Made by a program: the position numbers and the translations under genes. A DNA stretch of 64,000 nucleotides from Liquorilactobacillus capillatus DSM 19910 (GTDB lineage Bacteria > Bacillota > Bacilli > Lactobacillales > Lactobacillaceae). Shown piece by piece: positions 16,632 to 26,950 of the stretch. The stretch's first letter is position 1. Each line of letters begins with the position of its first letter. The stretch spans positions 49,668 to 113,667 of the forward strand of contig NZ_AZEF01000006.1 of NCBI RefSeq assembly GCF_001434915.1, in the 5' to 3' direction. The notes under the pieces are model-generated. The model saw nothing but the letters and a program-made list of their open reading frames with translations, did not search any database and was not told where the DNA came from.

Positions 16632-19304
16632 ATGGGAGAAAATAAGAAATTATTGTTAATTGATGGGAATAGTGTGGCTTTCAGAGCTTTTTTTGCATTA
16701 CACCAATCATTAGACCGTTTTGTTAACCATAATGGTTTGCATACTAATGCAGTTTATGGATTTAAAACAATGCTGGATAATATTATTACGAGTGTTGAAC
16801 CAACACATGTTTTAGTTGCTTTTGATGCTGGTAAGAAAACATTCCGCAATAAAAAATATGCTGATTATAAAGGCGGTCGTGCTAAGACCCCAACTGAATT
16901 ATCGGAACAGTTTCCTTACGTAAAAAAACTACTGGAAGCGTATGGGATGAAGTACTATGAGCTGCAAAATTATGAGGCAGATGACATTATTGGTACACTC
17001 GCAAAACAAGCAGAAGAGCAGGATTTTGAGACAACAATTGTTACAGGTGACCGCGATCTAACTCAGTTAACAACTACTAAAACGATGGTTGCTGTGACAC
17101 AAAAGGGTGTCACAGAAGTTGAAAGATATACTCCAGAGCATGTTGAAGAGAAGTATGGTCTGAAACCAGCGCAAATTGTTGATATGAAAGGACTAGTAGG
17201 GGACAGTTCAGATAATTATCCTGGTGTTACAAAAGTTGGTGAGAAAACAGCAATTAAATTATTAAAGCAGTTTAAATCAGTTGAAGGGATCTACGCTAAT
17301 ATTGATGAACTGAAAAAGTCAAAGATGAAGGAACATTTAGTTGCAGATAAAGATGTAGCTTTCATGTGTAAGGATTTAGCACAAATTAAGCGTGACGTTC
17401 CTCTTGAAATTACGCTAACGGATACTACTTGGAAGGGTAGCAATGAGAAAGAACTTATTGCGTTTTTTCAAGAAATGGACTTCAAACGTTTTCTTGAAAA
17501 GTTAAGAGCTACTACACCGGAAGCAAAAACTGCGCAAGTTATTGAGCAGATTAAATTTGTTAATTTAACAGCTGATAAGCTCGCTGAAATAGATTTCAGC
17601 AATCCAAAAGAAGTTGTTTTCTACCTGGAGATGTTAGGTGATAATTATCATAAAGCACCACTTGTCGGGTTTGCCTTTAAAATTGAGGGGAAATACTATG
17701 TAGCACGTAACACAGACTTACTAAGAGAGCCAAAATTGCGTGCTCTTTTAGAAAATGAGAACGTGGTAGTGGATCTTTTTGACGGTAAGAGAACTTTTGT
17801 CGGTCTCAATCGGCTAGGAATTCACTTGGCAAATATAGGATTCGATCTACTGCTTATTTCATATTTACTTGATACAAGTGACAACAGTAATGATTTAGGT
17901 AAATTAGCACGACAGCACAATTATGATCAAGTTCTTGAAGATGAGCAAGTTTATGGAAAAGGTGTCAAGGTAAAGATCCCAGAAGATGATACTTTGTATT
18001 ACAGTCATCTATGTAACAAGGTGCGTACAATTCAAGCCTTAAGAAAAACGCTGCTGGAAGGATTGGCTAAAAACCGGCAAGAAGAACTTTACGATAAAAT
18101 CGAGCGTCCGTTATCTTTGGTTTTAGCTGAGATGGAAATTGATGGGATAACCGTTGATCCACAGAAGTTAGAGGAAATGGGTAGTGAGTTCAAAGAAAGA
18201 ATAAGTGAGATAAAAGAAATGATTTACCAGGAAGCTGGTGAAAAATTCAACCTTAATTCACCTAAACAGTTAGGCGTTATTTTATTTGATAAAATGAAGT
18301 TGCCAGTAATTAAAAAGACTAAGACTGGTTATTCAACGGCCGTCAGTGTTTTGGAAAAGTTACGCGGAATGGCACCGATTATTGATAATATATTAAAATA
18401 TCGACAGATTGCCAAAATTCAATCAACGTATATTGAAGGGCTACTAAAGGTTATTTTTGAAAAAGACAGTAAAGTTCATACTCGTTATACACAAACATTA
18501 ACAGCAACCGGTCGTTTATCATCAGTCGATCCTAACTTACAAAATATCCCTGTACGCTTAGCTGAAGGAAAGAAAATTCGGCAAGCGTTTGTGCCGCGAA
18601 AAAAAGGCTGGCAGATTTTCTCGTCAGATTACTCGCAAATTGAACTGCGTGTACTCGCGCATATTTCACACGATGACAATATGCAGGCGGCCTTTAGGGA
18701 AGGACAAGATATTCATGCCAATACAGCTATGAATATTTTTGAACTAGCATCACCAGAGGAAGTAACCAGTAACATGCGTAGACAAGCTAAAGCAGTTAAT
18801 TTTGGAATTGTTTACGGGATAAGTGACTACGGTTTAGCACAAAATATTGGTATTACACGCAAACAAGCAAAAGAATTTATTGAGAAGTATTTTAGGATTT
18901 TCCCGGGAGTTAAAAAATATATGAAGGATATCGTTGAAAAGGCCCGTGTAGATGGCTATGTTGAGACCCTTTTTAAACGACGGCGGTATCTACCAGATAT
19001 TAAGAGTCGCAATTATAATATTCGTTCTTTTGCAGAGAGAACAGCTATGAACACGCCTATTCAAGGAAGTGCAGCTGATATTATCAAGGTAGCAATGATT
19101 AATATGCAAAAGATGTTAAAAGAAAAAAATCTAAAGGCAAGAATGCTTTTACAAGTTCATGATGAACTTATTTTTGAAGCTCCAAATGAAGAAATACCTA
19201 TTCTAGAGGAAATAGTTCCTCAAGTAATGGATGCAGCAGTCTCGCTTGATATTCCACTTAAAGTTGAAAGTTCATTTGGAAAAACTTGGTTTGATGCAAA
19301 ATAA
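16632..19304 (+). CDS. polA: DNA polymerase I
   Basis: An 890-residue family A polymerase: N-terminal 5' nuclease domain (about 1-290, LLIDGNSVAFRAFF, ADDIIGTLAKQ), a 3'-5' exonuclease-like domain (about 310-490) and the polymerase domain (about 500-890) with motif A DYSQIELRVLAH, motif B RRQAKAVNFGIVYG and motif C QVHDELIFE. The exonuclease-like domain has lost metal-binding residues: the DTE motif reads YLE and later Asp positions are changed, so proofreading is probably absent, as known for Bacillus-type enzymes. First gene of polA-mutM-coaE with very short gaps. Confidence 0.98.
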   Translation: MGENKKLLLIDGNSVAFRAFFALHQSLDRFVNHNGLHTNAVYGFKTMLDNIITSVEPTHVLVAFDAGKKTFRNKKYADYKGGRAKTPTELSEQFPYVKKLLEAYGMKYYELQNYEADDIIGTLAKQAEEQDFETTIVTGDRDLTQLTTTKTMVAVTQKGVTEVERYTPEHVEEKYGLKPAQIVDMKGLVGDSSDNYPGVTKVGEKTAIKLLKQFKSVEGIYANIDELKKSKMKEHLVADKDVAFMCKDLAQIKRDVPLEITLTDTTWKGSNEKELIAFFQEMDFKRFLEKLRATTPEAKTAQVIEQIKFVNLTADKLAEIDFSNPKEVVFYLEMLGDNYHKAPLVGFAFKIEGKYYVARNTDLLREPKLRALLENENVVVDLFDGKRTFVGLNRLGIHLANIGFDLLLISYLLDTSDNSNDLGKLARQHNYDQVLEDEQVYGKGVKVKIPEDDTLYYSHLCNKVRTIQALRKTLLEGLAKNRQEELYDKIERPLSLVLAEMEIDGITVDPQKLEEMGSEFKERISEIKEMIYQEAGEKFNLNSPKQLGVILFDKMKLPVIKKTKTGYSTAVSVLEKLRGMAPIIDNILKYRQIAKIQSTYIEGLLKVIFEKDSKVHTRYTQTLTATGRLSSVDPNLQNIPVRLAEGKKIRQAFVPRKKGWQIFSSDYSQIELRVLAHISHDDNMQAAFREGQDIHANTAMNIFELASPEEVTSNMRRQAKAVNFGIVYGISDYGLAQNIGITRKQAKEFIEKYFRIFPGVKKYMKDIVEKARVDGYVETLFKRRRYLPDIKSRNYNIRSFAERTAMNTPIQGSAADIIKVAMINMQKMLKEKNLKARMLLQVHDELIFEAPNEEIPILEEIVPQVMDAAVSLDIPLKVESSFGKTWFDAK

Positions 19305-19320
19305 GAGGAAGTGTAGTTAG

Positions 19321-20148
19321 ATGCCAGAATTACCAGAAGTTGAAACAGTCCGCCGCGGTTTAGAACAAATGGTTCTTGGCGCGACGATTCAGGAGGTAAC
19401 AGCACCGTACCCTAAAATAATTAACGGTGACCTAAACAATTTTTGTCAGCTTTTACGAGGACGAAAGATTTTATCGATTGATAGACGAGGAAAATATTTG
19501 CTTTTTAACCTTAGTGGTGAGCTATCATTAATCTCGCATTTAAGAATGGAAGGTAAATACTTTGTCAAACTTAGTGATGAACCTGTTGAAAAGCATACGC
19601 ACGTTATTTTCTCTTTAACAGATGGAAGACAGTTGCGCTATAATGATGTCCGTAAATTTGGGCGAATGGAGTTAGTACCGACAGCACAAAAATTTGAATT
19701 TGCAGGGATTAAAAAACTAGGACCAGAACCAACAGAAGACACTTTTCTCGTCAAAGCTTTTTTTGATAGCTTATGTAAAAAAAAGAAGGCCATTAAGACA
19801 GCATTACTTGATCAAACACTAGTAGCTGGTCTAGGAAATATTTATGCGGATGAAGTTTTATGGCTCAGCCGAATTCACCCAGAGACGCCAGCATGCCATT
19901 TAACTCAGGATGAAACTAAATTACTACATGATAATATTATTAAGGAATTAGCGGAAGCAGTTGAAGCGGGTGGAACAACTATCAGAACTTATACAGATGC
20001 TTTCCAGCACACAGGCTCTTTCCAATTTGATTTACATGTTTATGGAAAAAAAGGTAAACCCTGTGAACGTTGTGGAACAGCTATTAAAAAAATAGTAGTC
20101 GGACAACGAGGAACACATTTTTGTCCCTTATGTCAAAAGGTTGAATAG
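19321..20148 (+). CDS. mutM: Formamidopyrimidine-DNA glycosylase
   Basis: A 275-residue Fpg/MutM protein that removes 8-oxoguanine and formamidopyrimidines and nicks the abasic site. The catalytic N terminus PELPEVETVRRGL, the Lys of the beta-turn (EGKYFV), the helix-two-turn-helix region LVAGLGNIYADEVLW and the C-terminal zinc finger (CERCG and CPLCQ pairs) are all present. Length is normal. It starts 16 bases after polA and its stop abuts the coaE start codon, so it is in the polA operon. Confidence 0.98.
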   Translation: MPELPEVETVRRGLEQMVLGATIQEVTAPYPKIINGDLNNFCQLLRGRKILSIDRRGKYLLFNLSGELSLISHLRMEGKYFVKLSDEPVEKHTHVIFSLTDGRQLRYNDVRKFGRMELVPTAQKFEFAGIKKLGPEPTEDTFLVKAFFDSLCKKKKAIKTALLDQTLVAGLGNIYADEVLWLSRIHPETPACHLTQDETKLLHDNIIKELAEAVEAGGTTIRTYTDAFQHTGSFQFDLHVYGKKGKPCERCGTAIKKIVVGQRGTHFCPLCQKVE

Positions 20149-20748
20149 ATGACATATATTTTAGGCTTAACGGGCGGTATTGCGAGTGGAAAATCAACCG
20201 TCAGTGCTTTTTTAAAGCAAAAGGGTGCAGTTATTATTGATGGTGACGTTATTGCACGTGAAGTGGTTGAACCCGGAACAACTGGTCTGACAAAATTGAA
20301 GAGTATTTTTGGTGAGTCGATAATTCGAACTGATGGGACACTGAATAGAAAATTGTTAGGAAAAACTGTTTTTAGAGATAAAACACAACTGGCGCGCTTA
20401 AATGCAGTGGTGGGACCTCTAATTAGGGAGAGAATTAAGGCGTTGATTGCACAATCACGCCGGTTAAAATATAAGCTACTTGTGTTGGAGATCCCACTTC
20501 TGTTTGAGGGGCATTATGAAAAGTATTGTGACAGTGTAATGGCGGTCTCTATACCGGCAAATATTCAGGTTGAACGGTTAATGAAACGAAATAACCTGAG
20601 TAAGGAAGAAGCAGAATACAGGATTAATTCCCAAATGAGCCAAGCAGAGCGTAATAAACGGGCTGATGTTGTGATCGACAACTCTAAACAAGTTGAAGAG
20701 ACCTTGGCACAAGTGATAGAATGGCTTATAATGAATAAATTTGCATAG
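20149..20748 (+). CDS. coaE: Dephospho-CoA kinase
   Basis: A 199-residue P-loop kinase for the last step of coenzyme A synthesis. Walker A is [13 protein letters not shown] at residues 6-18; the [13 protein letters not shown] block (about 32-44) and [11 protein letters not shown] (about 107-117) are typical CoaE motifs. The start codon directly follows the mutM stop, with the ribosome binding site inside mutM. It is followed 38 bases later by nrdR. Confidence 0.97.
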   Translation: MTYILGLTGGIASGKSTVSAFLKQKGAVIIDGDVIAREVVEPGTTGLTKLKSIFGESIIRTDGTLNRKLLGKTVFRDKTQLARLNAVVGPLIRERIKALIAQSRRLKYKLLVLEIPLLFEGHYEKYCDSVMAVSIPANIQVERLMKRNNLSKEEAEYRINSQMSQAERNKRADVVIDNSKQVEETLAQVIEWLIMNKFA

Positions 20749-20786
20749 AAAAAGAAAAAGAATTCATTTTTAATGAGGTGAAGGAT

Positions 20787-21296
20787 ATGAGATGTCCCCA
20801 TTGTCACCATAATGGTTCACGTGTCGTTGATAGCCGTCCAGCTGATGACGGGCATGTAATTAGACGTCGGCGCGAGTGTGAAGCCTGTGGATTTCGCTTT
20901 ACGACTTTTGAACGAGTTGAAGCAACCCCTTTATTGGTCATCAAGAAAAATGGTACCCGTGAGGAGTTTAACCGTGAGAAAATATTACGAGGCGTAATTC
21001 GTTCGGCAGAAAAAAGACCAGTAGGTATGGATGAGATCACACGAATTGTTGATGAAGTTGAAAATAAAGTTCGTTCGTTAGGTGAAAATGAAGTTTCCAG
21101 CCAGTTGGTCGGCGAATATGTCATGGGTTTATTAGCAGATGTTGATGAAATAGCGTATATTCGCTTTGCAAGTGTCTACCGTCAATTTAAAGATATGAGT
21201 GTCTTTTTAAAAGAACTGCAAGAGATAATGGCACGTGACAAGAAGAATAAGAATAATACTGATAATAAGAAGAATTCAGAAAAGGGTAAGAAATAA
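20787..21296 (+). CDS. nrdR: Transcriptional repressor NrdR
   Basis: A 169-residue NrdR: N-terminal zinc ribbon ([17 protein letters not shown] and [15 protein letters not shown]) then an ATP-cone domain (about residues 49-139, [17 protein letters not shown]). It represses ribonucleotide reductase genes in response to ATP/dATP by binding NrdR boxes. I choose ATG 20787 because GAGGTGAAGG stands just before it; a GTG at 20778 would lie inside this site. The tail after residue 155 is a Lys/Asn-rich extension. Next gene is dnaB, so replication initiation and nucleotide control are linked. Confidence 0.96.
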   Translation: MRCPHCHHNGSRVVDSRPADDGHVIRRRRECEACGFRFTTFERVEATPLLVIKKNGTREEFNREKILRGVIRSAEKRPVGMDEITRIVDEVENKVRSLGENEVSSQLVGEYVMGLLADVDEIAYIRFASVYRQFKDMSVFLKELQEIMARDKKNKNNTDNKKNSEKGKK

Positions 21297-21310
21297 AGGA
21301 TGTGTTTTGG

Positions 21311-22693
21311 ATGGACACGGGGTGGGAAAGCTTAGCGCCTAAAGATGGATTCATAGTTGTTTCAAATGAAAAAATATTTGATAGCGATCTGGATATTGTC
21401 TTGCATCTTTATCAACCGTTGATGGGTGTGGCAGCCTTTGGCCTCTACTCGTTACTGCGAACACAAATTGAAATGAAGCCACAGCTTGCCACACGTCAGA
21501 TGCACATGAAGTTATTTGATCTGTTAGGGATCGGCTTACAGACTTTTTTTGAAGCCCGTTGTAAGTTAGAAGCACTTGGCTTATTAAGGACATTTGAGCA
21601 GCAAGATGAATTAGGCAAGCTTGCTGTTTACGTAATTCAAGCACCACAAAAACCGGCAGCTTTTTTTAATGATGATTTACTGCGGGCAGTTTTGTTAGAG
21701 ACAGTCGGTGAAAATCATTTTACAGAACTGCAGAAGTTATATTTTCCTGCAAAATTAGCTAACTTTAAGGCTCGGGAGACGACAAAGCGTTTTCTGGATG
21801 TTTTTTCACTACAACCACAGGCACTACACAATGCTGCGGCTGTAGTTCAAGATCAGCCTGAAGAAAATAACCCTAAGATAACATTCATGGATAAGAACAG
21901 CAATTTCGATATGACATTTTTACAAAAAATGCTTACTAAATCTTTTGTTGATGCTAAACAGGTTTTGGCACAAAAGGAGCGACTTTTAGTAGCGCATACA
22001 GTTTATGGGCTCGATGAGCTTGAGGTAATGCGTTTACTTGAAGAGGCGGCTAATGTTCAGACAAATGAAGTTGACTTTAAGCTATTTATGTCTTTGCTAC
22101 ACAAAAAATATAGTAAGCAAGAACAACTACGGTTAAATATAGCTAGTACGCAATCTCAGCAAGAGGACAGCCCTAGAAAATATAAGCAGAATAATAACTT
22201 GAGTCAAGATGATGTTGCATTGTTAAATGCATGTCAAGCATACGCGCCTGCAGAATTTTTACAAGTTTTAAAGTCTGAGAAGGGGACGTTCGTTACTACC
22301 GCCGAACGAAATACACTTGAATGGGTGGCAGCCAAGCAACTATTTGCAAATGCTGTTATTAATATTTTAATTCACTATATGATAGTTGATCGTGGGATGT
22401 CCGTTTTAAACCGAGCTTTTTTTGAAGCTGTTATTGCCGATTGGGCACAGAAAAAAATTAAAGATCCTGAGGAAGCAATGGAGCAAGTTCGATCTTTTAA
22501 TTCGCAAAAGCGACAAAAGACAGCTGCTTTTACAGGCTACTCTAAAAAAAGACGAGCAGGGATTGTTCAAAAAGAAGAACTGCCAGATTGGGCACAAGAT
22601 GGATATAAACCCAAAAAAGGTTCGACGGTTAGTGAAGAAGAACGTAGGAAGATTAAAGAACAGTTAAGCCGATTTCGTAAAAATAAAAATTAA
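21311..22693 (+). CDS. dnaB: Replication initiation and membrane attachment protein DnaB (Firmicute type)
   Basis: A 460-residue protein of the Gram-positive DnaB/DnaD family, not the helicase. It loads the replicative helicase together with DnaD and DnaI. The N-terminal winged-helix region (FIVVSNEKIFDSDLDIVLHLYQ) and the central DnaB/DnaD helical repeat (about residues 300-420) are visible; the C terminus is Lys-rich. AAAGGA lies 10 bases before ATG 21311; a GTG at 21302 would be only one base from it. dnaI follows after 21 bases. Confidence 0.93.
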   Translation: MDTGWESLAPKDGFIVVSNEKIFDSDLDIVLHLYQPLMGVAAFGLYSLLRTQIEMKPQLATRQMHMKLFDLLGIGLQTFFEARCKLEALGLLRTFEQQDELGKLAVYVIQAPQKPAAFFNDDLLRAVLLETVGENHFTELQKLYFPAKLANFKARETTKRFLDVFSLQPQALHNAAAVVQDQPEENNPKITFMDKNSNFDMTFLQKMLTKSFVDAKQVLAQKERLLVAHTVYGLDELEVMRLLEEAANVQTNEVDFKLFMSLLHKKYSKQEQLRLNIASTQSQQEDSPRKYKQNNNLSQDDVALLNACQAYAPAEFLQVLKSEKGTFVTTAERNTLEWVAAKQLFANAVINILIHYMIVDRGMSVLNRAFFEAVIADWAQKKIKDPEEAMEQVRSFNSQKRQKTAAFTGYSKKRRAGIVQKEELPDWAQDGYKPKKGSTVSEEERRKIKEQLSRFRKNKN

Positions 22694-22714
22694 ACTCGAA
22701 AGGAGGTTAGTCGG

Positions 22715-23644
22715 ATGAAAGATGTCGGGGAAGAGTTAGCAGAACGTTTGCGAAAACTTAATTGGAATAAGGATTATCGCCAATTGATTCGGGATGCATT
22801 TAATGATGAGGAAGTTAGAGAGTTTATTAGAAAAAATAAAGCTGAGCTTTCACAAGAAGATATTGCCAAAAGTGCTAGTAAAGTATATGAGTTTGTTAGT
22901 ATTAAAAATAAAATAAAACGTGGTGAAGAAACGCTGGCTCCTGGATATGATCCACAGTTGATTATTAATAATCATTTAATCGATGTGACATATGTCCCGA
23001 GTGAAACCCTTCTGTTACACAAGAAGCAACAGGCAATCTATAATCGCGTTCGCTCAATCAACATGCCTAAAGATATTCGCGACGCAGAATTAGCTGACTA
23101 CGAGCTAGAAGGTCGCGAACTAGCAGCACAGGCAGCCGGTAGCTTTATAGATGAATATACTAGCGCCCCTAAAAAATTTCACCGTGCACTTTATTTGCAA
23201 GGTAGTTTTGGAGTTGGTAAAACCTACTTGTTAGGTGCTATTGCGAACGGCTTAGCAGAAGAAGGCTTTACATCGACATTGCTTCATTTTCCAAGCTTTG
23301 CAGTTGAAATGAAAAACTCAATTGGGAGCAATGGGACGATGAAGATGGTTGATGAAGTTAAGCGAACACCGGTCTTGATGCTTGATGATATCGGTGCGGA
23401 TCAGCTATCAAGTTGGTTAAGAGATGATATTTTAGGCGTTATTTTACAATATCGTATGCAAGAAGAACTACCAACGTTCTTTAGTTCTAACTTAGATATG
23501 GTTAAGCTTGAAAAACAATATCTGACAACTAACAATCGGGGAGAGGCAGAGCCACTAAAAGCAAAACGCATTATGGAGCGGATTCGTTTTTTGGCGGAAG
23601 AGTATACAATTGTAGGGCGTAATCGCCGCCAATTTAAAAAATAA
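22715..23644 (+). CDS. dnaI: Primosomal protein DnaI (helicase loader)
   Basis: A 309-residue AAA+ helicase loader. The N-terminal third contacts helicase; the ATPase has Walker A GSFGVGKTYL near residues 164-173 and Walker B VLMLDDIGAD near 220-229, then a sensor region SSNLDM. AAAGGAGG precedes the ATG. It closes the replication run. No clear terminator follows before the thrS leader promoter at 23654. Confidence 0.95.
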   Translation: MKDVGEELAERLRKLNWNKDYRQLIRDAFNDEEVREFIRKNKAELSQEDIAKSASKVYEFVSIKNKIKRGEETLAPGYDPQLIINNHLIDVTYVPSETLLLHKKQQAIYNRVRSINMPKDIRDAELADYELEGRELAAQAAGSFIDEYTSAPKKFHRALYLQGSFGVGKTYLLGAIANGLAEEGFTSTLLHFPSFAVEMKNSIGSNGTMKMVDEVKRTPVLMLDDIGADQLSSWLRDDILGVILQYRMQEELPTFFSSNLDMVKLEKQYLTTNNRGEAEPLKAKRIMERIRFLAEEYTIVGRNRRQFKK

Positions 23645-23653
23645 TTTTTAGAC

Positions 23654-23682
23654 TTGAACGCTTAGTTTATTAGTGGTTTAAT
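23654..23682 (+). promoter_or_regulatory. Candidate promoter for the thrS T-box transcript
   Basis: TTGAAC (23654-23659), 17-base spacer, TTTAAT (23677-23682), just upstream of the T-box leader. Confidence 0.45.
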
Positions 23683-23689
23683 ATTAGAT

Positions 23690-23923
23690 AGTTGATGTAG
23701 GAGATAAACGGTTTATCAATTCAGGGATGAGTGACCTTGACTGAAAGTCACTCAAGCAGTAAGCTTACCACTTCTATTTTTTTATCTGATGAAAAGTCAG
23801 ATCGGATAGCATCCGTTAACAGCTTTTTAAGGAGGTTGCAAGCTTACTGCAATCTTGAATTTGGGTGGAACCACGTAAAAACGTCCCTAATGTATTTATT
23901 GAATACATTAGGGATCTTTTTTT
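23690..23923 (+). promoter_or_regulatory. T-box riboswitch (threonine) controlling thrS
   Basis: The conserved T-box sequence GGGTGGAACCACG is at about 23863-23875, followed by a terminator: TCCCTAATGTATT (23884-23896) pairs exactly with AATACATTAGGGA (23902-23914), then TTTTTTT. Upstream lies a Stem I-like region with several hairpins, for example GAGTGACCTTGACTGAAAGTCACTC near 23728. A threonine specifier codon ACC is possible at 23767-23769 but I cannot fix it without folding. Uncharged tRNA-Thr would stabilise the antiterminator and allow thrS transcription. Confidence 0.93.
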
Positions 23924-23951
23924 ATCTTATTACAATTTGGAGGAAAAGATT

Positions 23952-25910
23952 ATGGAGAAAATCAAGATTAAATTTCCAGATGGCGCCGTTAAAGAATTTG
24001 ATAAGGGGATTACAACAGAAGCAATCGCTAAAACCATTAGTACTAGTCTTGCAAAGAAGGCTGTTGCAGGAAACTACAATGATCAATTGGTTGATTACCA
24101 ACAAGGTTTGTCTGAAGATGGGACATTGAAGATCATTACTAAAGATTCAGAAGAAGGTTTACAGGTATTATGGCAGACGGGTGCTATTTTAATGGCAAGT
24201 GCACTATCTGAATTATATCCAAAGATGCATTTTGGTAAAAGTGAAGTAACTGAACACGGTTTTTATTTTGATACAGATAATGCCGAAGGACAGGTTGCTG
24301 AAACTGAATTTGATAAGATCTCACAAAAAATGAAAGAGCTTGTGAAGGCAAACAAGGTAATCGAGTACAAAGTACTCAGTGAAAAAGAGGTACTAGCAGC
24401 TGTTGATGGTGATCCTTACCGGATGGAATTGGCGAAAGAGATAGCTGATGACAATAATGGGCAAGTTGCAGTACATGTTTTAGGTGATTTTGTTGATGTT
24501 TCAAAGGGTGCTAAGCTCGCAAGTACAAAAAATGCCAAAATTTTCCAATTACTCTCAGTAGCAGGTGCTTACTGGAAGGGTGTTTCAAGTAATCCAATGT
24601 TGCAACGTGTTTATGGGACAGTCTTTTTCAAACAAAAAGAGCTAGATGCTGAATTGAAACGCCGTCAAGAAGCACGCGAGCGCGATCATCGCGTTATTGG
24701 TAATGATCTTGACTTATTCTTTGTCGATCCCAAGGTGGGTGCGGGCTTACCATATTGGATGCCTAAGGGTGCAACGATTAGAAGGACGATTGAACGGTAT
24801 ATTATTGATAAAGAAGTCTCACGTGGCTACGAACATGTTTATACCCCAGTACTTGCTAATCTTGACTTATATAAGCAATCAGGTCATTGGGATCATTACC
24901 GTGAAGATATGTTTCCACCAATGGACATGGGGGATGGCGAAATGCTTGAATTACGTCCTATGAACTGTCCTTCGCATATTCAGATCTATAACCGCCATAT
25001 TCGTTCATACCGTGACCTTCCGTTACGAATTGCCGAATTAGGAATGATGCACCGCTATGAAAAATCAGGCGCGTTGACAGGCTTATCTCGTGTTCGTGAA
25101 ATGACGTTAAATGATGGACATACATTCGTTGCACCAGACCAAATTGAAGAAGAATTCAAACAAACTCTTCAGTTGATGGTTTCAGTCTACAGTGATTTTG
25201 ATATTACGGACTACCGTTTCCGTCTTAGCTATCGTGATCCAAAGAATACACATAAGTATTTTGATGATGATGAAATGTGGGAAAAATCCCAAAAAATGCT
25301 AAAAGCTGCAATGGATGACCTTAAGCTTGATTACTATGAAGCTGAAGGGGAAGCTGCTTTTTATGGTCCTAAGTTGGATGTGCAAACCAAAACAGCGCTG
25401 GGTGGAGAAGAAACCTTATCTACAATTCAGTTAGATTTCCTATTACCTGAGAAATTCGATTTACACTATGTCGGTGCCGATGGTGAGGAGCATCGACCAG
25501 TGATGATCCATCGTGGGATCGTTTCGACTATGGAACGTTTTACAGCTTATTTGACAGAAATCTATAAAGGTGCCTTTCCAACTTGGTTAGCACCACAGCA
25601 AGTAACTATTATTCCTGTTAAGAATGATCTTCATTTGGCATATTGTGAACAGTTACGTGATCGCTTAGTTGCAAGTAATGTTAGAGTTAATATCGATGAT
25701 CGCAATGAAAAGATGGGCTATAAAGTTAGACAGGCACAAGTCAGCAAGATTCCATATATTTTAGTTGTTGGAGATAAAGAAGTAGCTGAAAAGGGTGTTG
25801 CAGTTCGGCGCTATGGAGAAAATGATACCAAGGAAGTAAGTACAGCTGAATTTTTGGAAGAAATCTTAGCCGACATTGCAAGTTATAGTCGTGAAACAAA
25901 GCAAGACTAA
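23952..25910 (+). CDS. thrS: Threonine--tRNA ligase
   Basis: A 652-residue class II aminoacyl-tRNA synthetase: N-terminal TGS domain ([19 protein letters not shown]), editing/SAD domain (about 65-240), catalytic core with motif 2 ([20 protein letters not shown]) and zinc ligands in [10 protein letters not shown], motif 3 ([14 protein letters not shown]), and a C-terminal anticodon-binding domain (about 540-645). The true start is ATG 23952 behind TTGGAGG; the reading frame runs open 87 bases upstream into the T-box, which is not coding. Regulated by the T-box leader. Confidence 0.98.
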   Translation: MEKIKIKFPDGAVKEFDKGITTEAIAKTISTSLAKKAVAGNYNDQLVDYQQGLSEDGTLKIITKDSEEGLQVLWQTGAILMASALSELYPKMHFGKSEVTEHGFYFDTDNAEGQVAETEFDKISQKMKELVKANKVIEYKVLSEKEVLAAVDGDPYRMELAKEIADDNNGQVAVHVLGDFVDVSKGAKLASTKNAKIFQLLSVAGAYWKGVSSNPMLQRVYGTVFFKQKELDAELKRRQEARERDHRVIGNDLDLFFVDPKVGAGLPYWMPKGATIRRTIERYIIDKEVSRGYEHVYTPVLANLDLYKQSGHWDHYREDMFPPMDMGDGEMLELRPMNCPSHIQIYNRHIRSYRDLPLRIAELGMMHRYEKSGALTGLSRVREMTLNDGHTFVAPDQIEEEFKQTLQLMVSVYSDFDITDYRFRLSYRDPKNTHKYFDDDEMWEKSQKMLKAAMDDLKLDYYEAEGEAAFYGPKLDVQTKTALGGEETLSTIQLDFLLPEKFDLHYVGADGEEHRPVMIHRGIVSTMERFTAYLTEIYKGAFPTWLAPQQVTIIPVKNDLHLAYCEQLRDRLVASNVRVNIDDRNEKMGYKVRQAQVSKIPYILVVGDKEVAEKGVAVRRYGENDTKEVSTAEFLEEILADIASYSRETKQD

Positions 25911-25951
25911 GTTATTTGAAAAAAGATTTTAAAAATAAGACTTGACTAAAT

Positions 25952-25981
25952 ATCCTTTAGAATGTTATGATACCTAAAGTT
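25952..25981 (+). promoter_or_regulatory. Promoter of the infC-rpmI-rplT operon
   Basis: TTGACT (25952-25957), 18-base spacer, TATGAT (25976-25981), followed by a structured leader. Confidence 0.75.
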
Positions 25982-25984
25982 GAG

Positions 25985-26125
25985 GAAAAAGCAGAAGCTC
26001 CCGCTTCTCGCCTTGAGGACTATTCGGTTCCCGGGCATTTCTAATGGATTTCGGAATAAATGAAGTGAAGGAAGCGGGGGGCTTAGTAATAAGTCTTCCG
26101 CTTTTTCTGTATTTTCTCTGATTAT
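25985..26125 (+). promoter_or_regulatory. L20-type ribosomal protein leader with attenuator hairpin
   Basis: A 140-base untranslated leader before infC. It contains a pairing region around AGCAGAAGC/GCTTCT and CCTTGAGG, and ends with a long hairpin: AAGCGG (about 26083) pairs with CCGCTT (26098-26103) through an almost continuous stem with G-U pairs, followed by TTTTCTGTATTTTC. Position and terminator match the leaders through which protein L20 shuts off infC-rpmI-rplT in Firmicutes. Family assignment from position; a covariance search would be decisive. Confidence 0.75.
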
Positions 26126-26143
26126 ATTTGGAGGTGAAACACC

Positions 26144-26659
26144 ATAGCAGTTGATAAAATGGTAAATGAAGGTATTCGAGCACGTGAAGTGCGTCTGATT
26201 GCTAGTGATGGCTCTCAGCTTGGTGTTAAGTCCAAGCAGGAAGCTTTAAGCTTAGCTGAACAGTCGAATTTGGATCTAGTTTTAGTTGCACCAAAAGCAA
26301 AACCGCCAGTTGCCAGAGTCATGGATTATGGAAAATATCGTTTCGAACTGCAAAAGAAGCAGCGTGAAGCGAGGAAGAAACAAAAGGTTATTAATGTTAA
26401 GGAAGTGCGTTTAAGTCCTACAATTGACACTAATGATTTTAATACCAAGATGAAGAATGCACGCAAGTTCCTTTCTAAAGGGGACAAGGTTAAAGTGTCT
26501 ATTCGCTTCAAGGGCCGTGCAATTACGCATAAAGAAATCGGTTATGATGTTTTAAACCGTTTCTCAAAAGCAATTAGTGATATTGCAGCGGTTGAATCAA
26601 GAGCTAAAATGGATGGTCGTAGCATGTTTTTAATGTTAGCGCCTAAAGCCGAGAAATAG
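26144..26659 (+). CDS. infC: Translation initiation factor IF-3, probable ATA start
   Basis: IF-3 prevents early joining of subunits and checks the initiator codon. The 171-residue product has the N domain ([25 protein letters not shown]), a Lys-rich linker ([13 protein letters not shown]) and the C domain ([24 protein letters not shown]). The ribosome binding site GGAGGTG (26130-26136) is 7 bases from ATA 26144 but 22 bases from the first ATG (26159), so ATA is the likely start. Rare start codons in infC allow IF-3 to limit its own synthesis in other bacteria. First gene of infC-rpmI-rplT. Confidence 0.96.
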   Translation: MAVDKMVNEGIRAREVRLIASDGSQLGVKSKQEALSLAEQSNLDLVLVAPKAKPPVARVMDYGKYRFELQKKQREARKKQKVINVKEVRLSPTIDTNDFNTKMKNARKFLSKGDKVKVSIRFKGRAITHKEIGYDVLNRFSKAISDIAAVESRAKMDGRSMFLMLAPKAEK

Positions 26660-26688
26660 GCTTTATAACATAGGAGGAAAAAAGTATT

Positions 26689-26889
26689 ATGCCAAAACAA
26701 AAAACACATCGCGCATCAGTAAAACGTTTCAAACGAACAGGAAATGGCGGATTAAAACGCTCAAATGCTTTTACTAGTCATCGTTTCCACGGAAAAACAA
26801 AGAAGCAACGTCGTCAATTGCGTAAGGCTTCAATGGTATCTAGTTCAGATATGAAACGTATCAAACAGATGCTTTCACAAGTTAAATAA
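26689..26889 (+). CDS. rpmI: 50S ribosomal protein L35
   Basis: A 66-residue basic protein with the L35 pattern [20 protein letters not shown] and [17 protein letters not shown]. It is a component of the large ribosomal subunit. AGGAGG precedes the ATG. It is 29 bases after infC. The 160-base gap to rplT contains two hairpins and is longer than usual for this operon. Confidence 0.98.
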   Translation: MPKQKTHRASVKRFKRTGNGGLKRSNAFTSHRFHGKTKKQRRQLRKASMVSSSDMKRIKQMLSQVK

Positions 26890-26950
26890 TAATTAATTAG
26901 AAAAGTTTTTTGGAATAATAATAAGATGAGGTCATCTATGTATGATTAGT

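Noticed and set aside
23731..24129. 132-codon plus-strand ORF across the T-box and thrS start
   Set aside because: Runs through the T-box and terminator in a different frame from thrS; its product has no recognisable pattern.
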